The notes: a model not told the origin generated them from the letters alone. Positions 10,986 to 24,388 are shown, counted from the first letter of the stretch. The stretch: DNA of 64,000 nt from Linyphia triangularis (GCA_963978545.1 OZ021721.1:39729348-39793347), one strand, 5' to 3'. Numbers and translations: made by a program.

Positions 10986-13969
10986 AAACATGAAGTCTCT
11001 CCTGGTATTTCCCACAATAGCTTTTAAACTTAAAAGCGTCCATTTTAAAACAATTTCTTTTCTGCTTTAGATTAGAAGCATTTTATCTGATAAAAGAAGT
11101 AGCAGCAGGGTTTCAGATGGAAGAATAACGTTAGGAGTACTTAAATTTTTATGGGATACAAATGTTAAATTGACCTTTTAAATTGTAGCTATTATTGAAT
11201 ATGATCAACAATGACCGTTAGAAAAGGTCAAATAAAAGGACATTGTTGCACTGTAAATAAAATTTTATGTTTCATATTTAGGTATTTTTCTTAGTTATAC
11301 GTCGATTTTCTCCAAATATTTTTAGTGTTTATTTGAATTTTCATTATTTAAGCAAAAATTCAGTAAACATCTTATGTTTTTTGAAATTAATTAAAAACAT
11401 TTTAGTAATTATTTCTATGTTTATACATAGTTATACCCTAGTTAATGCAATAAACACAAATCGTTTCGAATAGCTTTGGTAGTGACATTTTCAGAGATAT
11501 TTTTTTTTCCGATTGTTTTAAAACTCTTAGTTACGTTTATGGAATTGAGAGGGAACAAACTCATCTTTGCTTTTAAAGATGAAAAATATACTTTCCATTA
11601 AAATGAATTGTATACTTATAAAAAAATCTCCAGTATGAAGTTGATTATTTATTATTTAATTTCATCTTAAACACAACTACAGAAATTTGATTAATTTTAC
11701 ACATTTTTGAAAATTGGAAAAAAACAATTCTTCACTATCCCCACAATTTAACGAAGAAATTTACTTTTATAAGAAGAAAATCCGTGTTCTGATAGCAATT
11801 GTATATAAACCAGTTTCTCCTCTTCTTTAAAAATAGTGTAATATGTTTACGTTATTATATGTTGATATAGTAATTTTATAATTTTAGCACTGGTAATAAA
11901 AGGAAAAAAAAAACAGTGACTATTATTGTATATTACAATGAGCCATCACCAAAAACATGTATAAACTAATTTTATATACATTATTTTTCAATTAATAAAC
12001 CATTTTTTATTTGACATTAACAATTATTTTACAGAATGCACTTGTATTACGAGTTGCTATCATTCCAACAGAACGCCTCAATAAAATTTAACTTACCATT
12101 TAATAAAATAAACAAGAAAAGGCCTTTCTTAAGTGACACCACAATTAATATCTACACCAAAAACCCCAAAAAGAAATCTGCATCTTTTTCACACCAATAC
12201 TTTTTATCGTAAGACTGCTTTATCACAATAAAGCTTTCTTTTTTCTCTAAACAAAACTCAATAAAGAGAGGACAATATCAGAGACAGACAAAACTTCCTG
12301 TCGACTCTCGCGAATCTTTGTTATCAAATAATTGATTTCGTATCGGGTAAGATAAGTATCCGGTGTGAGTATCACAGCTACCAGCCTGAATTGTAACTGC
12401 ATCCAAACACTTGTAACTTAATGGTGCTTGAAAGAACTACACTGTTCTGAAGAGACACAAGAAAAAGGCACTTTTAACCGTTTATTGTTCCGCTAAATTT
12501 AACTTCATTGTTGACGTGTTTTTGTTAAAGGCTTCCGACATTTTAACACAATGTTTACTTTCTTTTTAGAAGCTGTCACATGATTATATTTGTGAAAAAG
12601 AAATACGAAAAATTATCTGAATGCCTCAAATGCTGTCTCGATATTTTTCTTCAGAATCTGCTCAAAAAGCAATAACAAATATTTACAATTGTAGACAAAA
12701 TGTCATTACGCACAATATTATTATCCTTTCAATTTTTGTTTACTTACATTTCATTGTTTTGATTTGAAAGCGTATGCTTCAAAAGAGTGTTTAGTTCTCT
12801 CACGTTATCAGATAATTAAACATTGCAGTTGATTTTTTTAAATAATTCATGATATATTTATTTCTCAAAAAACTTTAAATAAATTTTTGTTATTATTGTG
12901 CTTTTCTTAGCATTGTTGAAAAAAACTAGTCTAATAAATCAGGAATTTAGAAGTGGAAAATAATTTTTTTATGATTCATACTGAGAACATAATATTATGT
13001 ATGCATACATCCGAATTATATATGACTTTTACTGGGATGGTAGGGGAGCGAGAAAAGTGGAAGTTGTTCGATTAATTTTAATTAAGTGTGAAAAGTTGTC
13101 ATGTTATTTCTGTAGCTTTAAAAGATTTTCTAGATTTTAAAAATACATATGTATACTTGCTACATGAGCATTTAAGCTCAGAATGTGTGGCGGCTTTGAT
13201 GACATTTTTTACAATTTTCCTCAATAGCTATACATTTCTTCAATTAAATAGCATTAGTTGTAAAAGTTGTTTATTGATCAATAAAATAAAAGTGATTTTT
13301 TAAATATGCAAACTTCATTTCCTACTATAGTCATTAAAACTAACAAATTTTAATGTAAAGTTGCAAACATTATTTCTTTCAAGTCATGAAAGGTTTTCAA
13401 AACGATATTTATTTCAATAAGGTGGTCTTGAATGTTTGAGACGGGTCAAATTTTATTATAATGAATAACCAAAATTAATTTATTGTTATTGATAATCTTT
13501 AGTTGGTTAATTTAAAATTTGACTTACAAATACTACCCTTTAATTTTAGTATCAAAGCATTAAGCTTATAATTAAATAATTTATTGAATTTTATTGGAAT
13601 ATTTTGTTGTCTAAATTTTTTTTATAAACATCAAGCAATCCAGAAGAAATTTTAGAAATAAAATGAGTCGATAGATATCCAAGCTTAAAAGAAGGACATT
13701 TTATGACGATATAGATGCATTACACTTTAGAGTGCTGTTCAGCACCATGATAGATATCATTATCATAACCATTGTTCACAGGACAACCTCCTCTCAGCAG
13801 TTGGTCATAAAACAGCACATTAAATCTGATATAAAAATTTTACGATGCATTCAAATTCATCCCTTTATCATAATGCAAGTTTAAAAACTTTCTAAAACGT
13901 GCATAATAATTGTAAAGAAGGATTTTAAATCCTCGCCAAAATGCCCAAATCCTTTAATCTGCAATAGAA
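10986..13969. other. AT-rich stretch, nothing recognised
   Basis: A slightly GC-richer patch lies at 12280-12480 without an open frame. The 13088-13303 frame is hydrophobic and low-complexity and has no family match that I can see. Confidence 0.5.
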
Positions 13970-14510
13970 AATGGTCGCGCTTCCCGAGGTCTGTGTATTA
14001 TCTCCAAAAACTCCTTTCTCCAAGGAGTTTGCATTTTGTGGATTTTCTCCTACTTTTGAATAAAGAAAAAATATCCCGGATGCTTTTCACACCCTTAGAA
14101 GTTCTCCGTCTTTGTTTATGGAGATTTTGAGAGGTGCGTGGTTTCAACCGGTATCAACGAGCTCTAGGCATAATTTTCATGTTACACACTATCAAATGGA
14201 TTTATGTGTGATACAGCCGGGTTATGTTCCCCTATTACATCCCATATTTTGCAAAGGAGAAAGTATCGGCTTCGCAAAGCTTCTTTTATCCTCATACATT
14301 TATCCGCAAATGCGAAGGCCGTTTACAGTTATGGCTATCAGAAGGTCTTTCTTGTTTTTTAGGCATGCTCGGCGCTTGGAACTCTTTTGATTTACGATTA
14401 TGTTGCTCAGAGAAGTGTATTTTTATCCATTTTCCTTCTACTGATAAATCTAAAAGGAGAGGTACTTTCTTGAACCCTGCTAAGGTTGTTTTGGAGCTCA
14501 TTTAAAAAAA
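13970..14510. other. GC-richer island with overlapping open frames, unidentified
   Basis: Base composition is noticeably less AT-rich than around it. Frames are open on both strands (plus 14112-14390 and 14224-14505, minus 14292-14501), which suggests chance openness at higher GC and not three genes. No motif or splice architecture is recognised. It may be an old transposon fragment or a regulatory block. Confidence 0.3.
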
Positions 14511-17500
14511 AAAGCAAATTCAGGTAGAGAAGCTATCTTGCAAGTGCGTGTGTAACTAAGTGTGGAGTTTTCACATCCTCGCAAGTGTAAAAACGGCTGA
14601 GTTTTATTAAGTGTAGTAGTGGTCTCTGACTTAGATTTAAATCTGATAGACGAGTTGAAAAATAAACAATATTTATGCCTGGGATTTCCCGTTTCGAAGA
14701 AAATGTCTAAAATTATGAGGTCAATGTATTGAACTATTGAAAGATTAAACTTTTCCATGTGCACGGGATTATTTCGTGGGATTTTTGAAATGTACTATGT
14801 ACTAAAATCATAAATTACCTTACGAATAACATTTTTAATTTGAGAGTGAACAAAGGCCAAAAACTTTGAAATTTTGATGACCACTGGGTCTGGTAATATA
14901 GAGGTTTCTGGTAAAAGATGAAATATGTATAAAAAATATACATGTATAGGTCAAATAGTTTAATAAACAATTGCGCATCAATTAGTAAAATTTAATAAAA
15001 TATAGTAAGGTGTCAACTATGAACCTTTTCCAATTTCATTGAATTTTAAGTAAGACAAAATGCTTCCATGACTGTTAAAACTTTAGTATTGTAGTGTTTG
15101 AAAATAAATGTGATTTGCATTTCTTTCAAATAAAAAACTTGTGAAAAAAGTAAATCTTGTGAATTTGATTCAAAAATAAAAAAAAATCACTGAAGTCATT
15201 CAAATCAAATCAAAAGACAATCCAAAAGAAAAGAAACAGTTAAATTTTTAAACCTAATCTCTTCAGTTGTGTATAAGTGAAGGTATTAAAATCAATAAAA
15301 CCGATCACGTGAATTGAAATAAATAAAATTATTTAATAAAATCTAAATTCTAAAATTGATAAATTTGATGGATACTGTTTTTTGAAATAAAAAAAAACTC
15401 ATAAGTTTAAATATTACATTTTGTAGTTGGGAGACTAAAATTTGTGTTGTCTTAATTTAAAGTACTGCCAAATATTGAGTGTTAAAATTTATAATCCCTC
15501 TTACTTATAAAACGAAATTTTTTTTTTGTTGCTTTTAAAGGGATTCATAAGTACAAAGTTTGCATAGATTATACTGTATATACTGTTTTCCTTTGAAAGA
15601 TAAATACCTGACATATTTATAGAAATTGCCTGTCGTACAATGAATTACCACCTCCAAAAATGAACATTGGTTACTTTATTGAAAACTACTATGACTTGTC
15701 ATTTTGTGTTGACTTTCTTGTCAATTAATTAGTAAGGATAAAAACATCTTATATGACATGGAGTAATTAGTTTTCTTGTAGTGTAACATAAAACCACGCA
15801 ATATTAACCTAACCAGAAGTTGTCTATGTTGCGTTACAAAAGTTTAAAGACAAAGAACTTATAAAAAAAGTATTTTTAGATGTTTTTGGTTTTAATTTTA
15901 TCAGGTTTTCTTGGAATTTTTTACTTTAAATGTTGACGAGGCAAAAAATGTGCAGTTACTAAAAATACTGCGAAATAGTTATTTATTATGAATTGGAGTG
16001 GGGAATTTCCAGTAAATGAATGGTTTTTCATTCACTGGCAATGTTTGTATGTGTTACTAAAAAACGACGAATAAAAATGTTCACTGATGCAATGTCTTCA
16101 AAATAATTGAGCAATAGGAATAGTTCTTTACGAATACATTTCTTATTCATTACTTTGTACGCATTTCTTTTTATTTGCATGCATTTTCTTTTGCATGTTT
16201 TTGTAATTGCTGGGTATTGAGATCAAATTCCAATCTTATTTTCACAAAATGGAAAAAAGAATTTAAGATAAGTTATCATGGTTTGATAATTTCTCTGATT
16301 CATTCATTTATTTTGGAAAAATAATGTCCTTTTAATTTTATGTATATGTTTTGGCACCATGCCACAGGATTGCATTTGTCCCAATGGTCAGGACAAGTGG
16401 TTCTATTGCTCCTTAAAAAACCTTATGTATAGTAAATTAAATTTATTTTAAATTACAAAATATTTTTGATCATTCAAAAATCTCTATTTTGTACTAAGTT
16501 ATTAACCTTTTTCTGATACCCATATATATGCCATTTCTTCGACAGACACATATATTTGCCATTTCTTATCAAATACGTCGCAATAATTTATATGTTGTAT
16601 GATGTTAAAATATTTTCCTGATCACTCAAACCAATTTCAGATAGAATATAACATGTATTAACCTTTTCCTGATCTCAAAGAAGCAAAAATCGCAAAAACT
16701 TTATTTACAAATGTAAAGTAACTATAGAATATAATTGAAGGGCTTAGTGGATGAAGGAGGTATGTATCAAAAAGTAATTTTTACGATATTAGCTCTTAAA
16801 TTTGTTACTTTCGTATTCTTTTACATGTAACAGGCATCCTTTAAGCAGTCAAAATATCCTTTGATAAACATTTTTGAAATCCTGGATAAGTGCGATCGAT
16901 TCTTTCCACCTCCATTCATTGCGAAAACGTGGATTTTATAAAAATGCCGCATACCTATTAATCCTCTCACCCTTCAATTCTGAAATATTTTATTAAGAAT
17001 TTATTTTTTTACATTATTTTTTAATCCGGTTCTTACCATTTCATAAAAATGTACACATTAACTTTTAATATAATTTTTTTACTCAATAGTAAAGCTGACA
17101 ATCCTAATATGATATATTCGATGAATTGTCTACAAAATGTCTCGTAATGATTCACATACTGTAGGATGATAAAAATATGGATATAAATTATATGCTTATA
17201 AACTATCATACCTGATTCCTCACAAGGATTGTCAATTCAAACCAAAACTGTCAAAGTTGGCTTCGCACGATAAGAAACTTAGAAAAATTAATTTTAAGTG
17301 TGCAAGAGATATATTATATTAAACAATTTATAAAAAGCAAAAACCGAATTGTCTTAAATGTGCTAATTGAGTTTGTAGATATTGGAAATGGTGCAAATAA
17401 CTCATAAGAATATTTTTTTTTCATTAGCATTAACAGTTTTCTTTTATTTGCATTATTCCATGAAAATGGTTTTTGTATAATTAACTGCTATATTAATTTT

Positions 17501-18945
17501 CAAGAACCTGTTCATTTATTATGGATAGCAGTGATAAAGATACGTTAAGTTTAATGCAAATGGCTTTTCTTTACCTTTATCTTCTGTAATGTCACGTGCG
17601 ATGCTAGCAAAAAGGTGTAATTTCATTGTAAAATGCTCAGCGAGTTTTAATTTAAATAGTTTTTCAACTGGTTTTAAGCTTCGTTGCCTCATTTTTTCTT
17701 TTGCTTTCTGTAACGTACCGCATTTAGTTCTTTTTAGTAAATTACTTTGCTTTTTTAGTTGACTTGCTTCTACTGTTTTCTTTTTTGCTTGTTCGTAGCT
17801 GTTAAAATTACCTTTGCATTTCAGAGTTTTTTTCCCCCGAAAACCTACATTCTTAACTCATTTCTTTCTATTTTCTACTTGCTTTTTTTATCATATATTA
17901 CATCCTTTATGTTTTCTTCTATAGTTGTTAGTTCCTTAAAATTCTTTCTGGGCGTTCCTTGTTACCTATAAGCTCCATGAGTTTGTTGTTAGAACGTAAA
18001 GTAACGGCTTAACAATGTCTATTTTGTGGACCTCATTTTCTCATTTCGGAAGACTTTCTTTCTAAATTGTTCATGTTCTAAATTTTTGAAAATTTTCATG
18101 TTCTTTTATTTAATAATCCTATTTCGTAATTGATTGTTTTATAATGCGAAGAAACTATTCAATCATAGTGTTAAACTGGAATTATTAATGTTTTTATAAT
18201 AACACTCTCAATAACTAGTTCGTGTCATTAAATTGCCTTAATTATAATCATAAACAGTAAAAGTATTGGTAAGGTAAACACTTATTTCTTGACTTGTCCC
18301 ACTATAATGAACTATTTTCACTAAATATTTTTTAACAGGGTTGAAAGTTCGCTGTATATATATGACTCTAAATGAATTGTTATTTAAAAATATAAAAGTT
18401 TAAATATATTTATTTAATAAACTTACAGATAATACCCACTATATTTAAAAATATTGCAAATAGCTTGGAATGCTATGGAATAGATTATTTTACATATCCT
18501 AAAGTTTACGAAATCCTCATTATTGAATAGTACGTAACTTATTTATTACGAAGACGTCACTGTTTTAATAGTATAAGAAATCAAAACTTATCTCAAGAGA
18601 ATATGTCTATGGAATTTTGGATTGCTCTTTATAGTCGTGATGTTGTGTTTTTTATTCAAAAAGGCTTTTGCGTTATCCTTGTGCTATGACAATCTAAAAC
18701 ATATATTAGCAAACAAATTATTGAAAAAGTGTTGAGTGTGTGTGGAAAGCATTGTAAATAGTTATAATTCTCATATTCATAGACTAGGCAGCATATTTTA
18801 GATATTTAACTTCACAAAAATAACCGTCATATTTTTATTGCTATCATTTTTTAATAATTCTCCTATTGCTACTGATAACATTTTTAAGAATTGAGAACTA
18901 TCGTCTGTATGTTAGATAGAGTGGGACGAATGTGTGAAGTGCAAA
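14511..18945. other. AT-rich stretch, nothing recognised
   Basis: ATATATGCCATTTCTT and ATATTTGCCATTTCTT recur about 40 bases apart near 16525-16570. The hydrophobic frame at 17759-17971 is a T-rich artefact (mostly Phe, Leu, Ser). No gene supported. Confidence 0.5.
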
Positions 18946-18947
18946 TA

Positions 18948-20324
18948 CACTCATGTCCATAAATTAAGGATTATTCAGTTAGTTCCTTTATAACTTCTGA
19001 TTGGAGCAGCTTCGACACATGACATTCACTAGAGACATCTTTATGTAACATACCTATAAGTATAACAACACAGTCGCAAACTGAAATGAAAAGTGTACAG
19101 TGGGGGTATATGCAAAAGAATGAAGTGCCATTAGTGTGCAGTTGTACAGATGCATTTACAATAAAAATCTCGCAACTCATGGAGTTGGCATGAGTTTTTT
19201 AATGAATTATAGTGGCTAAATTGCTCATCCCACCTTTTTAACTGTTTGCAAGTGATGTAAAGTTCCCAATACATTAAATATTCACACAATGCATATCGTA
19301 GAAGCGTCTCACACATGTTGGATGAAATTTGGATTAGAGGAGTGATCATGCCTAGTTATAGTGGTGATATATATATTTTTTAATCGTTTATCCAAAGCAA
19401 AAGTGGGATAAAATGTGTAATAAGTATCAACAAACACGATTTAAAAGCTGATATTTTACAATTAAAGACTTGTCTGGATCAAGTTAACGTAATTACAGTG
19501 AAAAAGCGGAATTTAATTATTCTTGGGGAGCTTATTAAACAAATTCAAGATATTAAAACTAAAGACCAAAACTCTTTTCCCACCAAATTGATATCTCGAA
19601 TGGGCATTTACCATGAAATATCATGTTCTAACCTTTATACAGACCCTCTGATGTCCAATATTACTCATAAGACTGAAAAAATTATTTTCAGTTAACAGTA
19701 TTTGATGTTAAAAAGATTTGGTCTTTGGGGGCAATATGTTTCATTGTTTTAATAAGCTCCCCAAGAGCATAAAAGGTAATTAATGTTGACATATTCCCTG
19801 TAATTATGTTATCTTGAACTAGACAAGTCTTAAATAGTGAAATATCTGTTTCTAAATAATGTTTATTGATACTTGTGGCAAATTTTATTCCACTTTTGTC
19901 TTTGATAAACGATTAAAAAATATGAATATCGCCACTATGAGTAAGCCAAATCACTAATCTAATCCAAATGTCATCAAAAATGTGGTCAAAAGGTGGGACA
20001 AACATTTTAGTCAGAAGAAACTCTTGTTAAGTATAATAATACAGTGACAAGTAAATACTGATAACAGAGGAGATCATATCTCACTCTAAAAGTCAACTCC
20101 ATGAGTTGAGTGATTTTTAATGTAAATGCATCTGTACAACTGCACGCTAATGCTACTCCATTTTTTTGCATATGCCCTCACTGTACACTTTAGGACTGAG
20201 TTGTTTTACTTATAGATATGTTACATAATGATGTCTCTTTGATGTGAATTTCACATGTCTTTTTTGCTCCACTGAGAAGTTATTAGGGACAAACTTAATT
20301 ATCCTTAATTTATGGACATGAGTG
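18948..20324. mobile_element. 1.38-kb foldback element, Tc1/mariner-type ends, TA target duplication
   Basis: Both ends read CACTCATGTCCATAAATT inward and each is flanked by TA (18946-18947 and 20325-20326), the target duplication of Tc1/mariner elements. The complementarity continues almost to the middle: for example GCAGTTGTACAGATGCATTT at 19138 pairs with its complement near 20130, the TTTTTTAATCGTTTATC region at 19375 with 19905, and GGGGAGCTTATTAAA at 19525 with 19755. Each arm is about 640 bases, at roughly 75-85% identity with indels, around a centre near 19590-19695. No transposase motif is readable in either orientation, and small frames inside (18971-19349 minus, 19498-19695 plus) are arm sequence. 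A non-autonomous long-inverted-repeat element is the best reading. Confidence 0.85.
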
Positions 20325-20384
20325 TACATGAAAAACAAAAGCATCCCACAAATTTGAAAATACTGTAAATACCTTTTCTTTTTT

Positions 20385-20545
20385 AAATCATTTATATTAA
20401 CTTCAATCTTGCTTATTTGTGATGGGTAAGATCTTTGGAAAGCTAATTAATCCACTTACTGTCATTTAATAGAGCCGAAACTTAGTAAATAGAATCTTTG
20501 TAAATAACACTGTATTCTATCAAGTTTTGGGGACAAAAAAAGTTA
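20385..20545 (+). repeat. Dispersed repeat family C, copy 1
   Basis: Aligns with 35218-35390: shared landmarks TTTATATTAACTTCAAT, CTAATTAA, CTGTCAT, GCCGAAACTTAG (versus GGCTGAAACTTGG), and TTCTATCAAGTTTTGG (versus TTCTATCAAATTTTGG). Class unknown. Copy 1 is more AT-decayed than copy 2. Confidence 0.55.
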
Positions 20546-21261
20546 ATCTATGGCAAGGAATTGATGTTGTCTCCTTATTGGTCAAACACTACAAAAACTC
20601 GACTGAGTTAAGAAATTCTTAAATTTTTTTAATTCCACTCACAAGTTGCCAATGCATATACATGATTTATAAAAAAAACTTTTTTTGTATGCGTTAGTAT
20701 TTTTATCTGTATATACGATCATGTGGAGATACGATCATAGACATTTTCCACTTGATAAATTAACAAAAGGCGATTCACTTAGAATTAACATATTAGTTGT
20801 TTACTTCACTTTCAGTCTACACATGATTTTACGATATCAAATTTTGTTATGTTCAAATTCCATTAATTTTTAAAGCAAAAAAATGGATGTGATCAATTGG
20901 AATTATGGTATCCCATACATACTCTTTTCCAAAATAAATAAAAAAAATACTGAAAAATAATTCCTGTTAGTTCAATAATGAATAATGTCAAGTATATAAT
21001 AGCATATTACGGAAAACTTTGCTGTTTGTTAACGAATTCTTTTAAACTTTACTGATTGTTAACGAATCGTATATAAAGATATAATAATTCACGTGTACTA
21101 TCCTTTTTAATTGGAATAAGTTTCACGGAACAAATCCTTCTCTTTTGATGCTTCTTATAAAATATGATAATGCAAGCGTAGCTTTGGAACAATACTATTC
21201 CACCTGTATTTTTAAAGAGCATCGTTTCTCTGAAGAAATTAAGCTCCGGAAAGTTACGCGA
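20546..21261. other. AT-rich stretch with a short near-tandem repeat
   Basis: AAACTTTGCTGTTTGTTAACGAAT at 21015 is followed by AAACTTTACTGATTGTTAACGAAT at about 21044 (two units, ~29 bp apart). Otherwise nothing supported. Confidence 0.5.
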
Positions 21262-21597
21262 TTACTGTTTGTTAAATCTTGCCATGCAAACTAATAGGCA
21301 CATGTTATGATTGTTTAATTGGAACAGGTGTCCCGACTCAAATCCTTTTCCACGACTGGAAATAAACAAGCAGACGGTATGAAATATGAGTCCAATTAAG
21401 ATGAAGATGATAAAGAAAGAGCTCGAAATGAAATCAATTTTGAGGACGTCCATTTGTGTGCTGAAGACAGGCTGACGCCCTAGTACTTCGGAGATTCTTA
21501 GAGTGGCAGTTGAATCCGTTTCTTTTGGATCTTGACCAAAGAGACTAATGACCTGGCAATGGTCACTCTGAACACGCCCCCCGTCCCCTTCGGCCAT
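21262..21597 (-). CDS. Unidentified 111-codon frame with one hydrophobic segment
   Basis: An ATG-initiated minus-strand frame whose codons look non-random and whose GC is well above the surrounding sequence. The N-terminal half is polar and begins MAEGDGGRVQSD. Residues about 56-80 are strongly hydrophobic (SSSFFIIFILIGLIFHTVCL), like a single membrane span, followed by the basic SSRGKG. I recognise no family. A TTTATTTCCAG before the SRGKG codons would also serve as a splice acceptor, so the true reading may differ. The flanks (21600-21740) are A-rich, and a tRNA-B-box-like GGTTCGATTGC lies upstream on the same strand at about 21728-21738, so a retroposed or SINE-associated origin is possible. 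Whether it is expressed is unknown. Confidence 0.25.
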   Translation of the reverse strand: MAEGDGGRVQSDHCQVISLFGQDPKETDSTATLRISEVLGRQPVFSTQMDVLKIDFISSSFFIIFILIGLIFHTVCLFISSRGKGFESGHLFQLNNHNMCLLVCMARFNKQ

Positions 21598-22560
21598 TCA
21601 CAAGTGCACACGAAAAAAAAAAAGGCACACAATATTTTTGGGGAGATTTGGGCAAAAGCACATGTAGAAAAAAAGGAAAAAAGTTTTTGCGATATTTGGG
21701 CATAGTATGAGAAAAAAAAAATAGGTAGCTTGGGCAATCGAACCTAAGATGCCTTTAGATGGGAAAGAAGTAATACTGTCGTCATATATCTTCGGGAATG
21801 TTCTATTTGTTAGATTCTCGTAAATAAGATTAGTATTTCAAATCGGAAGTTCTATATTATGTTTTCATTTCACATTTTGGCATGATCTACTTCATGAAAC
21901 ATGACAATTGTAATTTAAGTTCAAAGATAAATAAAGAGATTTAGAAATGCTTCCGGAATATAATTCATACATTTAAAGAAGAATCGTAACAATGTTTGTA
22001 CAATGATTTGAAATGTTGTTTTAAAATATCTAAACGCCATTTAATTTCAAAGTAGAGGTTATATTATTAATTGATAATTTATAAATATACTCATTTCTTT
22101 ATGTGAATTGATGATCTATTTTGTATCACAGTACTTTACCCTACTTAAATGCTGTCAATGGTGATTTATATGGAATGAAATCAGTCGAGTTAGAATATCA
22201 ACATTTATAATGCATTTTATAATCAATAAATCGGCTATTAATTTAATCATACGTTACTGAAATGAAAAATGCAATGAATTAATATAAAACAAGTATTGAA
22301 TGGAAAATAAAGGCAAATTCCTCTTCTACATTACAAGCAAAACGTTTCGATTAAAAAGTCAGTATAATGTTTGATGATTTCCTAAGACTACCTGAAAACA
22401 CTTTGCTTCCGCGTCTATATAGAATATAAGTGATGACGGATTGGTTAGTTCTTTAAAGTTTGTTAGTAAAATTTTGACATATATGTTAGAAGAAATCAGT
22501 ACAAGAATTTTATAAGTTGACCAAAACTTTCCAAGCAAGACAAATTCACCGCAATAGAAA

Positions 22561-22562
<2 letters not shown>

Positions 22563-22597
<35 letters not shown>
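22563..22597 (+). repeat. Poly-T tract (35 bp)
   Basis: An uninterrupted T run immediately left of the family-B repeat. It could be the remnant of a retroposon tail on the minus strand. Confidence 0.85.
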
Positions 22598-22605
<8 letters not shown>

Positions 22606-22614
22606 TAGTTCCCG

Positions 22615-24140
22615 TAATGCTGCAGGTTTCTAACCCCATGTATTTTTGGGGGGCTACGCTAAGGGGTCCATTTCAGTGAGAATTGCAAAAAAAGGCTGAT
22701 AACAGGACCCTAATTGCCCGAATCCAAATGATTTTTTATTAAAAAATAGTCACTTGATTAGCCCACAAACCTGGACAAGATTAACTGCAGGTTACAGGGT
22801 GGTGAATCTTGATTTTTCAAAAATGTTAATTAAATTTTCTAATCAAATGTTAATTAGTAGTTGCGCTTTAATTTAATTCTTATGATTTTACTTTTTATCC
22901 ACTTTATTTTTAATTTTTCAAAAGCATTGGTAGTTCAAGTGCATATTCCTCCTTGTTCCTACATGGTAGTGGCTTTATAACGGTAAATATTTTCTATAAA
23001 TTTAATTTGCACTTTACTTTAATTTATGGTTTTTATTTCTATGGTAACGGAGTTTGAAATAAATCGTTCATATGTCATTAAGTTTAACACTGCAAACATA
23101 AAATAACTGTATTTTTTAAGTATTATTTAAATCTTCTTGCAATGTTTTTGTACTTGACAAAAGAGTAATTTTGAAAAATATGAACTTAAATGCGTAACGA
23201 AAAGGTATAAATTTATTTTCTGGTCATAACTTTATTTTAAGGCATTATTATATTTATCGTTAAAAACTAACAATGCAACACCAAATTTCCACCGCTAGTT
23301 TGAATCAAGGCTGTCGTCCCAAAACCATTTTTTTTTTTTTTTTGTAATAGAAATGAAATAGATATTGCCTATTTTTATAGGACACGTTGTAATAAATTTA
23401 CTTCTACCATTAAACTCAGAATTAGGTTTCTTTAGAGTGATAACAATGAAATCTAATAATCGCTTGCAATATCTAATCGCTTTTCCTTGAAAAATTGGAT
23501 TATCGTAAAATAAGAGTCTTCTTTCAATCGAGTGATATATATATAAATGAGGAAGATTATTGTTTTATTTAATATAAAATACATTCCTTTGCTCTGTGAT
23601 AGATTTGGAAAACATTTTATAAATATACATTTTGAAAATAGAGATTTAGTTAGGAATAATAATGACGTTAAAAAAATATCAACGTAATTAAATTACTTAA
23701 TCAAATGAAACGAACCTCTTCCTTATAAATTTTTCGATTGTACTTTTTAAATAATTTAAATTATTAAAGAAATGAAAGCACCTCTATTAAAGTATTCCTT
23801 GTATTTTTATAGTTCAGTGGTAGTAAATGTATTTAATACATTATGGATTGGATAATTCTATGAACATACTTGAATGAACTAAACATTATAATCGACGTTG
23901 TTTATCTAGCCTGAATTGAACTAATTTTAAATAATTTTTTTAACTGGGCAATGTTATGAACTGCATTGTTTTCAGACTAGTTATATACAAGCATTTTAAT
24001 TTTTTTTATAGTTCTAAGCTCGAAATTTAGTATGCATGTGAAACATAGGATATTATTTACAACATTTTGTAAAATGGGGACTGTTGTGACATTACGAATC
24101 GTAATATTATCCATTCTGTACCTGAGTAGCAATACCACTC
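22615..24140 (+). repeat. Dispersed repeat family B, copy 1 (uninterrupted)
   Basis: Aligns collinearly with 26985-30910 once the insertions there are removed. Shared landmarks: TTTCTAACC, ACTAATTGCCC/CCTAATTGCCC, CTTGATTTTTCAAA, CAAATGTTAATTA, CTTTATTTTTAATTT, GGTAACGGA/AGTAACGGA, AAAACTAACA, TTCTACCATTAAACTCA/TTCTACAATTAAACTCA, GCTTGCAAT, and AATTTAGTAT near the end. About 1.5 kb at an estimated 65-75% identity. There are no coding relics or terminal repeats, so the class is unknown. Confidence 0.65.
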
Positions 24141-24388
24141 TAAAATTATAGCTAAATTTTGAAACATGACCGCTGAATTTTTTATAAACTGTAAACTGCA
24201 TCACGAAAATTTTAAATATATACATATTCATGTTCATTAATTCCATTTTAATGAGCAGTCACTTTTAGTTTTCTTTTCAGTTATCATATGTACGCTAATA
24301 TGTAAGAGATATGATTTATTGCCTATTGTTCAGTAAAAGAGCAACAGAAAGTGACAGCTATATGTACATATATATTTGAAATAAGAGC
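23977..24388. other. End of family B and AT-rich spacer
   Basis: The minus-strand frame 23977-24246 lies in repeat sequence and has no family resemblance. Beyond about 24140 the alignment to copy 2 fades and nothing further is recognised. Confidence 0.45.

Noticed and set aside
17759..17971. Hydrophobic 70-codon frame resembling a membrane protein
   Set aside because: Derives from T-rich sequence; composition is Phe/Leu/Ser with no conserved pattern.
18971..19349. Overlapping minus-strand frames as a possible transposase
   Set aside because: They lie in the inverted arm of the foldback and show no DDE or helix-turn-helix pattern.
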